The position numbers and the translations under genes were made by a program. This document shows, piece by piece, positions 1-8,738 of a DNA stretch of 64,000 bases. Numbering within the stretch: the first letter of the stretch is position 1; each line of letters begins with the position of its first letter. The notes under the pieces are model-generated. The model made no database searches. It saw only the letters and a list, made by a program, of their open reading frames with translations, and was not told the DNA's origin. Origin of the DNA: BJ22 sp021298375 (GTDB lineage Bacteria; Planctomycetota; Planctomycetia; Pirellulales; Pirellulaceae); NCBI GenBank assembly GCA_046343015.1, contig JBKDOL010000053.1:1-64000 (forward strand), written 5' to 3'.

Positions 1-1631
1 ACAATCGCTCCCGTGTTGGCGTTGAAGATGCCAATCTCTGTGTCACCGTTGATGTTGCCAGTGAAGACATTGGTGCCGAAGGTCTCGACCGACAACGTTC
101 CGTCTGACAACAGGGTGAAGTTGTAGCGGTCATTGTTTCCAGTCGCTCCGGCAGTTTGAGCAACTGCGTTTTCCAGCCACTGTTGCACCCGCTCCAAGGG
201 AGAGCCGCACAGGGCAAGCTTTCCCTGGTCAAACACCAGTAGAAAGGGGCCCGTGGGGAGAAAGCACTGTTCGGCCAGTTTTTGGGACTCGGACTGAGAC
301 AATAGCGTGACCGCTGGGGCGAGGTCCCCGTAGGCTGCAACGAATTCCTCATCCCTCAATTCCGGGCTGGCGACAATCACGCGACACCCGAGGGCCCCGA
401 AACGGGTCAGTTCGGTCAGACTCGACTTCATTTGTTGGGTCGGCGGAGCGTTTCCGACGAATTGAACGACGGCCAATTCGGCTCCCTTGGAGTTGTCGGC
501 CTTGAGAGCGGCTGGCAGTGGAACCGTTTGGCCAAGTAATCCGATCCGTTTAACCGACGTTCGGGAGCGCGCTTTGATTTTCTCCAACTCGCCGGCCTGA
601 ACCCGAGAAACGAGTAACGATTCCACCGATTGATGAATCTCTTGGGCATCTTCAGACTGGCCCAAGTTCTCCAGAAACTGCGCCAGTTCAAGGGCTCGCT
701 GAACTCCAAACAAGGACGGACCCATTGCAGACGGGTTGTGCTCCAACAAGTCGACCGCCGTTTGCTTGATTTTCGTCAAGGCAGCTTGGTTTCCGGAACT
801 GGCCAAGCTGAGTTGCTCGACAACCTGTCGGTCGCGGAGCCACTGTTTTTCCCGAACCAGATTGGCCCATTGGGCGAGTTCCTTGTCGTTTGATTCCCCA
901 AATAGGCTTTCCAGCAGCGTGGCAATTTTTTCAGCTGCATCGGGAGCCTGCTGTTGCGAAAACGCCTCGAGGCAAATCTCCAGCACCTGAATTAGAGAAG
1001 CGTCCGGGATGAATTTGCCTTCGATCGAGCCGATGAGCGAGAGGACCTCAGCCAATGGTTCAGGGCCCTCGGGCCGCTGGGCGTAGCGGAGGGAGGTGAC
1101 GAGAATCAGTGAACTGGTCGCTTGCCGGGCGACATCCGGATCGGCCTGGGCGATGTTGTCGCGGGCTGCCTGCTCAAGGCGGCTGAGGGCTTGCAGAAGC
1201 TGCGAGGGGCTTTTCTGCGAGAGATTGACAATTGACTGTCTGGCTACCAGTTCATCGTGAACGGCCTTCAGGCGTTGAGGCTCATCTTTCGCGAGGGCTT
1301 GTCGGCGGACGGCGATTGCCGCGAGCACTTGCCAGGCGGAGAGTTTGTCGTCGAGAGCGAGGGTCGGGAATAATTCGAACGTTTCATCGGAGAGTTGTTT
1401 CAACTCGCGATTTGAGTTCGACTTGGAAATCGTTTCCAGTGTCGATTCGAGCCCATCGCCCAAATTAAGGTAAGACGACGCCGAGGGGCTGCGGGAGGCG
1501 TACCAAATCAGTCCACTGGCCAGGAGTAGCGCCAAAGTCAGGAGGAAATAAGAGCGAAATCCAAAGCGTTTGAACTTGGTAATGGTCTCGACTTTTGGAG
1601 CCCTTTGGCGGTGCTTCGGTTTTCGGCTCAT
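1..1631 (-). CDS. Membrane-anchored helical protein, paralogue of the next gene (3' end off window)
   Basis: The reading frame is open from an ATG at 1631 to the left edge (543 codons, no stop), so the C-terminus lies outside the window. The N-terminus is basic and followed by one hydrophobic segment at about residues 24-45, suggesting an inner-membrane anchor. A long helical, TPR-like stretch follows, then a region reading GPFLLVFDQGKL that resembles the last strands of a thioredoxin fold without a CxxC. Layout and short motifs (WANL, ALELAQFLE) match the protein encoded at 1703-3247, so the two look like a tandem duplication. It lies downstream of an ABC-2 permease on the same strand, so an operon is likely. 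No family recognised; function unknown. Confidence 0.8.
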   Translation of the reverse strand, partial: MSRKPKHRQRAPKVETITKFKRFGFRSYFLLTLALLLASGLIWYASRSPSASSYLNLGDGLESTLETISKSNSNRELKQLSDETFELFPTLALDDKLSAWQVLAAIAVRRQALAKDEPQRLKAVHDELVARQSIVNLSQKSPSQLLQALSRLEQAARDNIAQADPDVARQATSSLILVTSLRYAQRPEGPEPLAEVLSLIGSIEGKFIPDASLIQVLEICLEAFSQQQAPDAAEKIATLLESLFGESNDKELAQWANLVREKQWLRDRQVVEQLSLASSGNQAALTKIKQTAVDLLEHNPSAMGPSLFGVQRALELAQFLENLGQSEDAQEIHQSVESLLVSRVQAGELEKIKARSRTSVKRIGLLGQTVPLPAALKADNSKGAELAVVQFVGNAPPTQQMKSSLTELTRFGALGCRVIVASPELRDEEFVAAYGDLAPAVTLLSQSESQKLAEQCFLPTGPFLLVFDQGKLALCGSPLERVQQWLENAVAQTAGATGNNDRYNFTLLSDGTLSVETFGTNVFTGNINGDTEIGIFNANTGAI

Positions 1632-1702
1632 GACCAAGGATTCCAAGTTGCGAAAGGATGGAGCAGCCAATCTGGCGGCCCGCGCCAAACGCAGACTTGA
1701 GT

Positions 1703-3247
1703 TTATTTGTCGAAAAGCCGTTTTTCCAGCCAGAGTAACCCCCGATTTATCGGGGTCCCCAAAGAGACAATCCGGCCCTTGTCGAGAATCACCGGAAAGG
1801 GGGTGTAGGTGACGTGAAATGTCTCGCGTAGCTCAGCGCTTTGGGCTGGTTCCAGAAAAGGCAGCCCGGGGTCGGGAGCACCCTGGAAGACAGCTGTCGA
1901 GAGTTGATTGCGGTCTTCGCTGCTGAGTTGCGGACCAACCAAAAACAGACGCAGCCCCTGGTCCTGAAGCCGCTGCAGCACTCCGATTTGTTCGGCGCAG
2001 GCTTCGAGGTCGTCCAAATCGCGATAGAACATCAGCAAGACCACCGACTCGGCAAGTTGTTCCCGCGAGCAAGTCGCTCCAGTGGCGAGTTTCAGAGCCA
2101 ATTCCGGCGTTTGGCCAAACAGCTCCTGGCGGGCGAGCATCCGCCGGGCGTCGACGCCCAGCGAGGAAGCTTGACTGTCCGCGGCAGCACCAGTCTCGGA
2201 GGGGTTGCCGGGCGCGGCAGCGACCAGTCGTTCCAGAATTCTGCGGGCTCGGTCGGGTTGCTCAAAGCCTTCGAGGAACTGGGCTAATTCAAGCGCGGTC
2301 TGCCGCGCCACCGGAGTCGGTTTGGAGGCGAGTAGACGTTCGGCAGTCGCCTCGAGTTGATCCAGCCGCGTCAGGTCACCCATCAACGTGTCAGAGAGTT
2401 GCCGAACCAGGCCGAACTCATCGAAAAACTGCTTGACGGCAATCAAGTTGGCCCACTCAACGATCAGCGGATTGGAACTCGTCCGGTAAGCCTCCTCCAC
2501 GGATTCGATGATCTTTTTGACCTGTGCATCCCGTTCAGAAACGTTGGGATAACTCGCCAGGAGGTCGCCGATTGCCCGAGTGATCTCCACATCGTTCGGG
2601 AATCGCTGGGCGGCCTGCCGAATCCAACTGGGGATCAGCACGACGAGCCGCTGGGAGTCTTCCTCGTCGTTGATTCCATCGCGAAGTGTCAGCTGTGAGG
2701 CGACCAGGGCACTGCGAAAGGCTTCGCGGGAGAGTTCATCATTCGGGTCGTCTTTATACCGGGTGCTGAGGCTTGAAAGCTCGGCCGTCCGTTGCATGAG
2801 CGACTCACGGTCGGGGTCAGCTGCGGACAGCCCCTGCAGAGCGAACAGGCGGTTGGCCAAGGCCTTGGCCTGCTCGGTTTCGCCATTTGCCAATTCGCCT
2901 TGCCGGGCCGCGACTGCCTCCAGGATTTGCAGAAGCGACCAGGACTCTTGCGGGCTTTTCCCCTCGAGTCGAACGCGCAGTTCGGTCGCAACTTCCTCAA
3001 GTCGCGTCCACGACTGGGTGCGTTTGACATCGGCGATAGTGGCCGAGCCATTATCAACGAGGTCGATCACGATTGGGCCCGAAGCGAGTTGGTTGGCGCG
3101 ATGCCGGATGACTGACCAGACTCCTCCGGCCGCAAGCAGGCTGATGATGATCAGCACAAAAGCCGGCAGAGCCATCGCCTGTTTTCTGGCGGGAGAAAAG
3201 TCGTTTGTTCCGCTTTTTCTGGAACGTTTCTTGCGGCGACCGCTCAT
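1703..3247 (-). CDS. Membrane-anchored helical protein with thioredoxin-like C-terminus
   Basis: 514 residues. A Lys/Arg-rich N-terminus precedes one hydrophobic segment (about 27-46). Residues 60-380 are helical and repeat-like. The last ~110 residues contain a VVLLMFYRDLDD strand and a PFPVILDKGRIV strand, which look like a peroxiredoxin/thioredoxin-type fold lacking catalytic cysteines (inference). The neighbouring gene at 1-1631 has the same order of parts, 71 nt downstream, and both follow the ABC permease at 3394-5253. A role as accessory or sensor subunits of that transporter is possible but not shown. I do not recognise a named family. Confidence 0.82.
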   Translation of the reverse strand: MSGRRKKRSRKSGTNDFSPARKQAMALPAFVLIIISLLAAGGVWSVIRHRANQLASGPIVIDLVDNGSATIADVKRTQSWTRLEEVATELRVRLEGKSPQESWSLLQILEAVAARQGELANGETEQAKALANRLFALQGLSAADPDRESLMQRTAELSSLSTRYKDDPNDELSREAFRSALVASQLTLRDGINDEEDSQRLVVLIPSWIRQAAQRFPNDVEITRAIGDLLASYPNVSERDAQVKKIIESVEEAYRTSSNPLIVEWANLIAVKQFFDEFGLVRQLSDTLMGDLTRLDQLEATAERLLASKPTPVARQTALELAQFLEGFEQPDRARRILERLVAAAPGNPSETGAAADSQASSLGVDARRMLARQELFGQTPELALKLATGATCSREQLAESVVLLMFYRDLDDLEACAEQIGVLQRLQDQGLRLFLVGPQLSSEDRNQLSTAVFQGAPDPGLPFLEPAQSAELRETFHVTYTPFPVILDKGRIVSLGTPINRGLLWLEKRLFDK

Positions 3248-3393
3248 TCAATCGGCTCCCTGAATTCATCAATCGGATGCCTCGATCTTAATCGTTGCCG
3301 CCAGAAATTGGGAAAGCGGGTGAACGAACTCGCAAAACGCGAATTTTTCCAACGATTCATCAGGCCGAAGCGCGATTCAGCGACGCCTCAGTT

Positions 3394-5253
3394 TTACCCA
3401 TCCTCATTCAGCTTCGAGCGGCCTTGGGCAAAGCGGAACTCGCTCAGCCGGGGCACCACCATGGCGGTGATCGCGAAGCCGTAGGTGAAGGCGAGCACCA
3501 GTACGGCCGAAGTGTAATTTTTCAGCAGCAGGCTGGTGATGCAATAGAACATTGCCAGCGGAAGAACGGCCGAGGCGAAGGCGAGCGCCGAACTTTGCAG
3601 ATGCCAGCCGAGAGCCACATAGAGTCCGACTGCACCGCCAATGATGCAGGCCAGGAAAGGAGTCAGCTGGAATTCGACGTTGCCGGTGAACGAGATCAGC
3701 ATCAGCATGCAGGTAATCATCCCCAGGAACAGGAAGAAGACCGTTCCGAGGCTGACACCGATGGCAGTGCGACTGTTGGCGTGCGAGAGCCCGGCATGGA
3801 TCCCGAGCACGACTACAAAGACGTTCAGAATCGCCATGCTCAGGAGGAGGTAGAACAGGTTCTCGCCGCTCACTGCCCCGTTCCACCAGAGGTAGGTGCA
3901 AAGGACGAGCGGCAAGAGAACGATATCGAGACCGACGTAGAGCACGCCGAGGAGCTTGCCAAACAGGAATTCACGGGGCGAAAGATCGGTTACCTGCAGC
4001 AGGTCGAGGGCTTTGCCGTCCCGTTCGGTCGTGATTGAGGTCACGGCGAGCGAATTGAGAATCACCAGACTGACGACCAGAAGCGGAGCTAGTACGCGGG
4101 CGACGAGTGGAATTTCAACTGCCGCGCCCGCAGAAGCGAACGTGGCTGCCCCGCTGTTGACCATCGAGTAGAGAGCAAATCCTGCAGCCAATGAGGCTAG
4201 CCAATAGACGACGCGAATGAAGAGGATTTTCCGTCCATAGGCCCAAGTGCAGCATTCCCGCCACAATACCGGATTGTCCCAGACGCGGCGGCTGCGACGG
4301 CTGGCCTGTCGGCTGCGGTCGTCGATGTGCCCCGAGCGGGCTTGTTCGGAAGCCGATTTCGCGACCGGCGATTCTGTGCTGTCCCGCAGCAGGCTGCTCT
4401 CCATCGCGGCTTCCTGTTGTCCGGGGCGAACATCGCGACTCGGATTCCAGTAACGGACCCGCCAGATTGCGATCAGATTCAAGAGCGCCCAGAGTCCCGT
4501 GGCGACGAGCAGGAACGGGACGACCGTCCAGCGAAAATTCTCGGCGACATCGGGGCGACTGGCGGCAACAATCGCTTGAAACGGACTGCAGGCCGCGGCA
4601 GCCTGGCTGAGGTCGAAACTCCCCCAGCTTCCCTGCAGCAGGGCAATTGCCTCCCATGCTCCGACCCAGACCAGAATTCCCAGAACGACCAAGGCCAGCG
4701 TCTGAAAGGTCTTTTCACGCCAAAGAGCGATCATGTTGCCAAACGCGCCGGCCACCAGGCATGAGGCGGCCGTGACGGCAAACGTCCACAGGACCTGCCA
4801 GAAGCTGGTACCGCCAAAGAGCACCAGTAGCATGAAGATCGGCAGGGAGGTCGCCAGCATGTTGGCGATTCCGAGGAGGCTGGCCAGAAGTTTCCCCAGC
4901 ACCAATTCAGTGTTGGAGAGCCGAGTCAGCAGGAGCAGGACAAGCGTTTGTTTGTCCTTTTCGATCGCCACGTTGCTGGCCGCTTGAATGGCCGACAGGA
5001 ACATCAGGACGACCAGTTGGAGCGGAGCGAGAATCTGAAACAGGATGGTGCCAAAGCGGGCCAGCTCGCTGAGGTTGCGAACTTCCTGGGTTCCCTGCAG
5101 GATCATCCAGGCGGTGGCGATCAGGAGCAGGAGGCTGAAGCCATAGACGACGCGGGCCGCAAATAAACGGGGACGGCGCGGGGCGACAACAGCTTCTCTG
5201 GTAAAAATCGGCCCGGCGAACAAGCGGTTTCCCTTTCGCTGATCAGTCAACAC
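3394..5253 (-). CDS. ABC-2 type transporter permease, duplicated
   Basis: 619 residues with about twelve hydrophobic segments in two halves separated by a polar Arg/Ser-rich linker (about residues 285-320). Each half starts with an amphipathic 'TRE/WRE ... RVVYG/RVVYW' stretch before its first membrane span, as in ABC-2 permeases where two six-span halves are fused. It would form the membrane channel of an ABC exporter. No ATPase gene is visible beside it; one may lie beyond the left edge or elsewhere. Two membrane-anchored paralogues follow on the same strand (gap of about 146 nt). The substrate cannot be read from sequence. Confidence 0.85.
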   Translation of the reverse strand: MLTDQRKGNRLFAGPIFTREAVVAPRRPRLFAARVVYGFSLLLLIATAWMILQGTQEVRNLSELARFGTILFQILAPLQLVVLMFLSAIQAASNVAIEKDKQTLVLLLLTRLSNTELVLGKLLASLLGIANMLATSLPIFMLLVLFGGTSFWQVLWTFAVTAASCLVAGAFGNMIALWREKTFQTLALVVLGILVWVGAWEAIALLQGSWGSFDLSQAAAACSPFQAIVAASRPDVAENFRWTVVPFLLVATGLWALLNLIAIWRVRYWNPSRDVRPGQQEAAMESSLLRDSTESPVAKSASEQARSGHIDDRSRQASRRSRRVWDNPVLWRECCTWAYGRKILFIRVVYWLASLAAGFALYSMVNSGAATFASAGAAVEIPLVARVLAPLLVVSLVILNSLAVTSITTERDGKALDLLQVTDLSPREFLFGKLLGVLYVGLDIVLLPLVLCTYLWWNGAVSGENLFYLLLSMAILNVFVVVLGIHAGLSHANSRTAIGVSLGTVFFLFLGMITCMLMLISFTGNVEFQLTPFLACIIGGAVGLYVALGWHLQSSALAFASAVLPLAMFYCITSLLLKNYTSAVLVLAFTYGFAITAMVVPRLSEFRFAQGRSKLNEDG

Positions 5254-5861
5254 GTCAAACTAAACCGTCACACCTGGACGGGGCAAATTCGAGGGGAGCA
5301 GGAACGGTCGCGCCAATGAACGGGTCACCGCCTACCTTTCCTCTGGTTTTTTGTTCCCCCATGATGACGCTGAAGGCGGGAATTCGCAAGCGATTCGGCG
5401 GATTGGCTGCCTGAAATCGAGCCGCAGCCGACCAGACTTTCATTTATTTACTTTCCCTCAAATAAACTGGCCCGCTCGCGCATCCTTTTAAAAATGACGT
5501 GTTAATGCGGGTCGTTCCGGGTTGAGCGGGGTCCCCTTTTCCTGGCGGCGGCTGTAGCCGGACTGCCTTGACCAAAAGGAGTCCAGCAATTCGCCCCAGG
5601 CGTTGCCGTTCCAATGGTTTTTTTGCGGTCTTCGTTTACCTGCTCAAAAGCTGAAAGAACAAGGAATTGGTTGGTTCACGAAACTGCGGGAACGGGGTTT
5701 GTCAGATTTCCTCTCGATTTCCTTTTCCGCTATTTGGGTGAATGGAGTTTTGGCTTATTGCAACTCGTCTGACTTCCGATATTTCCGATCTTTTTATTTC
5801 TGCCGTCACGCTCTCTGAGCTTTCGGCGCCAGTGACTGAACCGCTGGAGCTAAATTAACCT
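5254..5861. other. Intergenic region between divergent genes
   Basis: About 600 nt separate the minus-strand permease from the plus-strand PEP-CTERM gene. It should hold both promoters, but I see no clear promoter hexamers. Short open frames here (for example 5603-5818) lack a convincing ribosome site and protein-like composition. Confidence 0.5.
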
Positions 5862-6695
5862 ATGAGAAACAACATGAAGAATTCAACTTGTTTGGTTTTG
5901 TTCGCGATCGTCGCCATTTTTGCCTTCGCCTCGCCAGTCAAGGCGGGGTTCATCGACATCAATGGAGGCAGTTCTTGGAGCGGATGGTCGCTCAGGGGTA
6001 AATCCAACGATTTGGGCGTATACGGAAGAGGCAGCACCTCCAACGTGTTTGAGATCTACACGACAGTCTTCAGCTTTAACAACAACACTGTATCGGGAAG
6101 TCCTGCAGGCAACTCCGGCTTCTCATCCACCTCAGGCGCATTTCAAAACGGCAATAGAATTCTGGGCGTGGGTATCCGTCACATCAGTGGCAGTATTAGT
6201 TCATCCGAAGGTTTAGGCATCGTTCGCTTTGATCTTGGGAAGGACAGCTACAAAGCTGCCGCCTCTGTTGGCGGAAGCGATGGGCGGACTAGTTCTACAG
6301 CGTATGCGGACGCAGGAGACTTTAACACTCAATTTAATGGACCGGGACGAGCCGCCTCAGCTCTGCCGGTGTTCTATGGCCCTCGAGCTACTGGTAGCTT
6401 CTTCGTCAGCAGCTACACCGATCCTTTCCGTGGCTTCAGTCGAAACATTGGAGCCTCGGGCGCGACCCTTCAGATGTTTTTCGACTTAACGGAATTGTCT
6501 AACGCTGTCGTCAATACACATCAGATTGGAACGATCGGCGATGACTTTGCTTTGTCCATTCGCGGTTTTGGAAATACGGATGTCGTGGTCGCCGTTCCCG
6601 AGCCAGGTACATCGGCTCTCCTTTTCCTCGGACTGACATCGTTTGTTGCCAGATTTCGCCGTCGTGAGGAATCCGAAGTCAATCGACTGAGCTAG
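5862..6695 (+). CDS. PEP-CTERM sorting domain protein
   Basis: 277 residues. The N-terminus is a clear signal peptide with a hydrophobic core ending at SPVKA-GF. The mature part is rich in Gly, Ser, Asn and Phe and looks like a beta-rich extracellular protein. The C-terminus has the PEP-CTERM signature: VPEPGTS, a hydrophobic stretch (LLFLGLTSFVA) and an Arg-rich tail. In the known family this signal directs sorting and processing by an exosortase at the inner membrane; no exosortase gene is in the window. A second ATG four codons in (5874) also fits the signal peptide. The specific role is unknown. Confidence 0.88.
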   Translation: MRNNMKNSTCLVLFAIVAIFAFASPVKAGFIDINGGSSWSGWSLRGKSNDLGVYGRGSTSNVFEIYTTVFSFNNNTVSGSPAGNSGFSSTSGAFQNGNRILGVGIRHISGSISSSEGLGIVRFDLGKDSYKAAASVGGSDGRTSSTAYADAGDFNTQFNGPGRAASALPVFYGPRATGSFFVSSYTDPFRGFSRNIGASGATLQMFFDLTELSNAVVNTHQIGTIGDDFALSIRGFGNTDVVVAVPEPGTSALLFLGLTSFVARFRRREESEVNRLS

Positions 6696-6789
6696 CGGCA
6701 ACAAACTTCCTCATTATCCGGTACCTATTGCAGCAGGCCGAGCCTCAAAACGGCTATCCTATTCATCGCGGCGGGCTGGATCTTCACCC

Positions 6790-7407
6790 ATGCTAAACCC
6801 GGATAGAACAGGTAGTATCGGCTTGACTCAAGAACTTTCCCAGCCCAGCGAGGACGCCAAAATGGCGTCCTTTTTTGCCAGTCAGGAGCCTGCCTTGCGC
6901 AGGATCCTTTGGGCTGTGCTGCGGGAAGCGTCGGCGGTCGATGACGGCCTGCAAACCACTTTCCTGAAATTCTTCGAACATCGGCCCGATTTTCGATCGA
7001 CTGATGAAGCCAATGCCTGTCGAGCCTGGCTTGTTCGCGTTGCCGCCAATGAAGCCTTGCTGCTGAAGCGCAAGCAGCGGGTTCAGCAACGCCATCTCGC
7101 AGGTGTCGCGTGGCTGAGGAGCATGCGGCAGGCTGACGATTCCGATCGGGACCATGCCGGAAATTCTCGGGGTAGCGGGACCGGTAATCCCTTGCAAAGA
7201 GTGATTGCCGCGGAACGGAACGAACAGGTTCGCAACCTGCTCGCCAGTTTGCCCGAGGACCAGCGAGTCATCGTTCAGCTGAGGATCTACGACAATCAGA
7301 AGTTTGCTGAAATCGCCCAGCGGCTGGGGCTGCCGCTGGGGACTGTGCTGAGCCGAATGCGGGCCGCTGTGGGGCGGCTGAAATCAGGATTGGAGAAGCT
7401 TGGATGA
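6790..7407 (+). CDS. ECF-type RNA polymerase sigma factor
   Basis: 205 residues if started at 6790. Region 2 lies near residues 30-95 (ALRRILWAVL, LQTTFLKFFEHR, AWLVRVAANEA). Region 4 lies near residues 140-203 (LPEDQRVIVQLRIYD, FAEIAQRLGLPLGTVLSRM). It would direct transcription of a dedicated regulon and is normally held by an anti-sigma factor; the gene at 7404 overlaps its stop (ATGA) and fits that role. An alternative start at 6862 gives 181 residues, is preceded by GAGG, and trims the protein to just before region 2. That ATG and its ribosome site sit inside a terminator-like hairpin at 6851-6876. Confidence 0.9.
   Translation: MLNPDRTGSIGLTQELSQPSEDAKMASFFASQEPALRRILWAVLREASAVDDGLQTTFLKFFEHRPDFRSTDEANACRAWLVRVAANEALLLKRKQRVQQRHLAGVAWLRSMRQADDSDRDHAGNSRGSGTGNPLQRVIAAERNEQVRNLLASLPEDQRVIVQLRIYDNQKFAEIAQRLGLPLGTVLSRMRAAVGRLKSGLEKLG
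6851..6876 (+). promoter_or_regulatory. Terminator-like hairpin over an internal start of the sigma factor gene
   Basis: A 9-bp perfect stem (AGGACGCCA, loop AAA, TGGCGTCCT) runs directly into six T residues. This is an intrinsic terminator shape. The ATG at 6862 and the GAGG before it are within the stem and loop, so folding would both end transcription and hide that start. It could end transcripts from the PEP-CTERM gene, attenuate the sigma operon, or both. Read in frame it is ordinary coding sequence (EDAKMASFFA). Confidence 0.6.
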
Positions 7408-7976
7408 AATCTAATCAACCCTTTCGCGGCGCGAGTATCCCTCTGGTCAAAGGTACGGGGCTGACCGAGTTGCAGTGGACCGCCTGGCAGTATTTGATGG
7501 ACGATTTGGAACCCGGACAGGCCGCCGATTTCGAGCAGCGTCTGGCTGGTGACCCCACCGCCGCTGAGGCCCTCGAGCAGATGCTCTGTCTACTGGCTGA
7601 GTTGGAGGCGGCTGGAGCGGAAGCCGACAGCCGTCTGCCCAGCACCGCCGCACCCGAACACCGCAAAACGAACGGGACGGCTGTGCAGCGGACGGTCCGG
7701 TGGCTGACGGCGTTGGCCGCAGTCTTGCTGGTTTTCTTGAGTATTTCCCGATTGGTCCTGACCCCGCGGAAGGAGTTGCATTGGAACAGAGTCGAGGCTA
7801 GTCTTGAAAATGAGGATCTGGCCGAGTCATGGGCCAGCAGTTTTGTTGCCGATGCAAACATCTCAACGGAAGAAGCTGCGGAGGAACTGCAGGCAAGCGA
7901 GAATTGGCTATACTCGGCGCTGGTCTCTCTTGAGTCTCTGGAGAACTGGCCAAGTGAAATGCAGGGAGGCAGTTGA
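7404..7976 (+). CDS. Putative membrane anti-sigma factor
   Basis: 190 residues; the start overlaps the sigma factor stop by four bases. The N-terminal part (about 24-65: WQYLMDDLEPGQ, FEQRLAGDP) resembles the zinc-finger-free N-terminus of many anti-sigma factors. One membrane segment lies at about 98-118. The remaining ~70 residues are acidic and should be periplasmic. No His/Cys zinc motif is seen. The assignment rests on position, topology and the short N-terminal resemblance; sequence similarity to a named family could not be checked. Confidence 0.7.
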   Translation: MKSNQPFRGASIPLVKGTGLTELQWTAWQYLMDDLEPGQAADFEQRLAGDPTAAEALEQMLCLLAELEAAGAEADSRLPSTAAPEHRKTNGTAVQRTVRWLTALAAVLLVFLSISRLVLTPRKELHWNRVEASLENEDLAESWASSFVADANISTEEAAEELQASENWLYSALVSLESLENWPSEMQGGS

Positions 7977-8016
7977 TGCGGACGTTGATGTTTGAACTTA
8001 TAAGGTATTAAGAGAC

Positions 8017-8730
8017 ATGAGAAGTCAGATGCTGGGCAGGTGGGCGCTTGCGATTGCCGTTTGTTTGTCAGCAGCGCTGGCTTCTGTGGCACAGGAACGA
8101 ACAGGCGAGGGCGGCTCGACTGGTCCAACCAAAAAACGGAACGGACCCACCGTTCGTTCGGAAGATGCAATCCAAAAGGCTGTGCAGAAACAGATCGCCG
8201 AAGAAGAGAAGGCCCTGCAACGAAAAGCTGAATTGCTGACCTTCGCCGAACAGAATTTGCCTCAGTTGCGATCGCTGCTGGACACTCTTGAGGCGAAACG
8301 GCCTGAACAGTTTCGAACGGCACTTCTCAATCTGGCCCGCGATGAGAAACGCTTGAGCGGTCTTGAAAAGCTTGATCCCGAACGGTTTGAGTTGGAATTG
8401 AAGAGGTGGACAACGGATCAGCGGATTCAAATCGTTACCGCCAGGCTGGCCTTACAAGGGGAATCCGATGGAATCAGGTCGGAAATGAAGGAGCTTCTGG
8501 CGACACGCAATGAACTTCGTCTGCAGTGGCTGCAATTGGATTTGGAGCGATCGAGGGAACGTGTCGTGCGACTTGAAGGCCTGATTCAAGAGGCGATCAG
8601 GCCGAGCGACGCGGAACTGCAGCGACAACTGGACCAACTGATTGCGCGGACCAAAAGGGAAGCGCAAGCGAAGACAACGCCCCCGGAAAACAAAGCAGAT
8701 CGTGAACTGAAAAAAGACAAGCGACGATGA
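8017..8730 (+). CDS. Exported coiled-coil protein
   Basis: 237 residues with a cleavable-looking signal peptide (LAIAVCLSAALASVAQE). The mature protein is highly charged (Lys, Arg, Glu, Gln) and almost entirely helical, with heptad-like patterns over about residues 50-215, ending in a basic tail. Length and composition recall periplasmic Spy/CpxP-like or RsbR-like sensor helices, but no diagnostic motif is present. It lies 40 nt after the anti-sigma gene and 8 nt before the DUF1549 gene, so co-transcription is very likely. A periplasmic partner of either neighbour is a reasonable guess. Confidence 0.75.
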   Translation: MRSQMLGRWALAIAVCLSAALASVAQERTGEGGSTGPTKKRNGPTVRSEDAIQKAVQKQIAEEEKALQRKAELLTFAEQNLPQLRSLLDTLEAKRPEQFRTALLNLARDEKRLSGLEKLDPERFELELKRWTTDQRIQIVTARLALQGESDGIRSEMKELLATRNELRLQWLQLDLERSRERVVRLEGLIQEAIRPSDAELQRQLDQLIARTKREAQAKTTPPENKADRELKKDKRR

Positions 8731-8738
8731 GTTGACCA

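Noticed and set aside
5750..5770. Sigma-54 promoter (TGGC...TTGC) near 5750
   Set aside because: The two elements are only three bases apart instead of the required spacing.
5603..5818. 71-codon open frame upstream of the PEP-CTERM gene
   Set aside because: No ribosome site, odd composition, no recognisable family; most likely chance.
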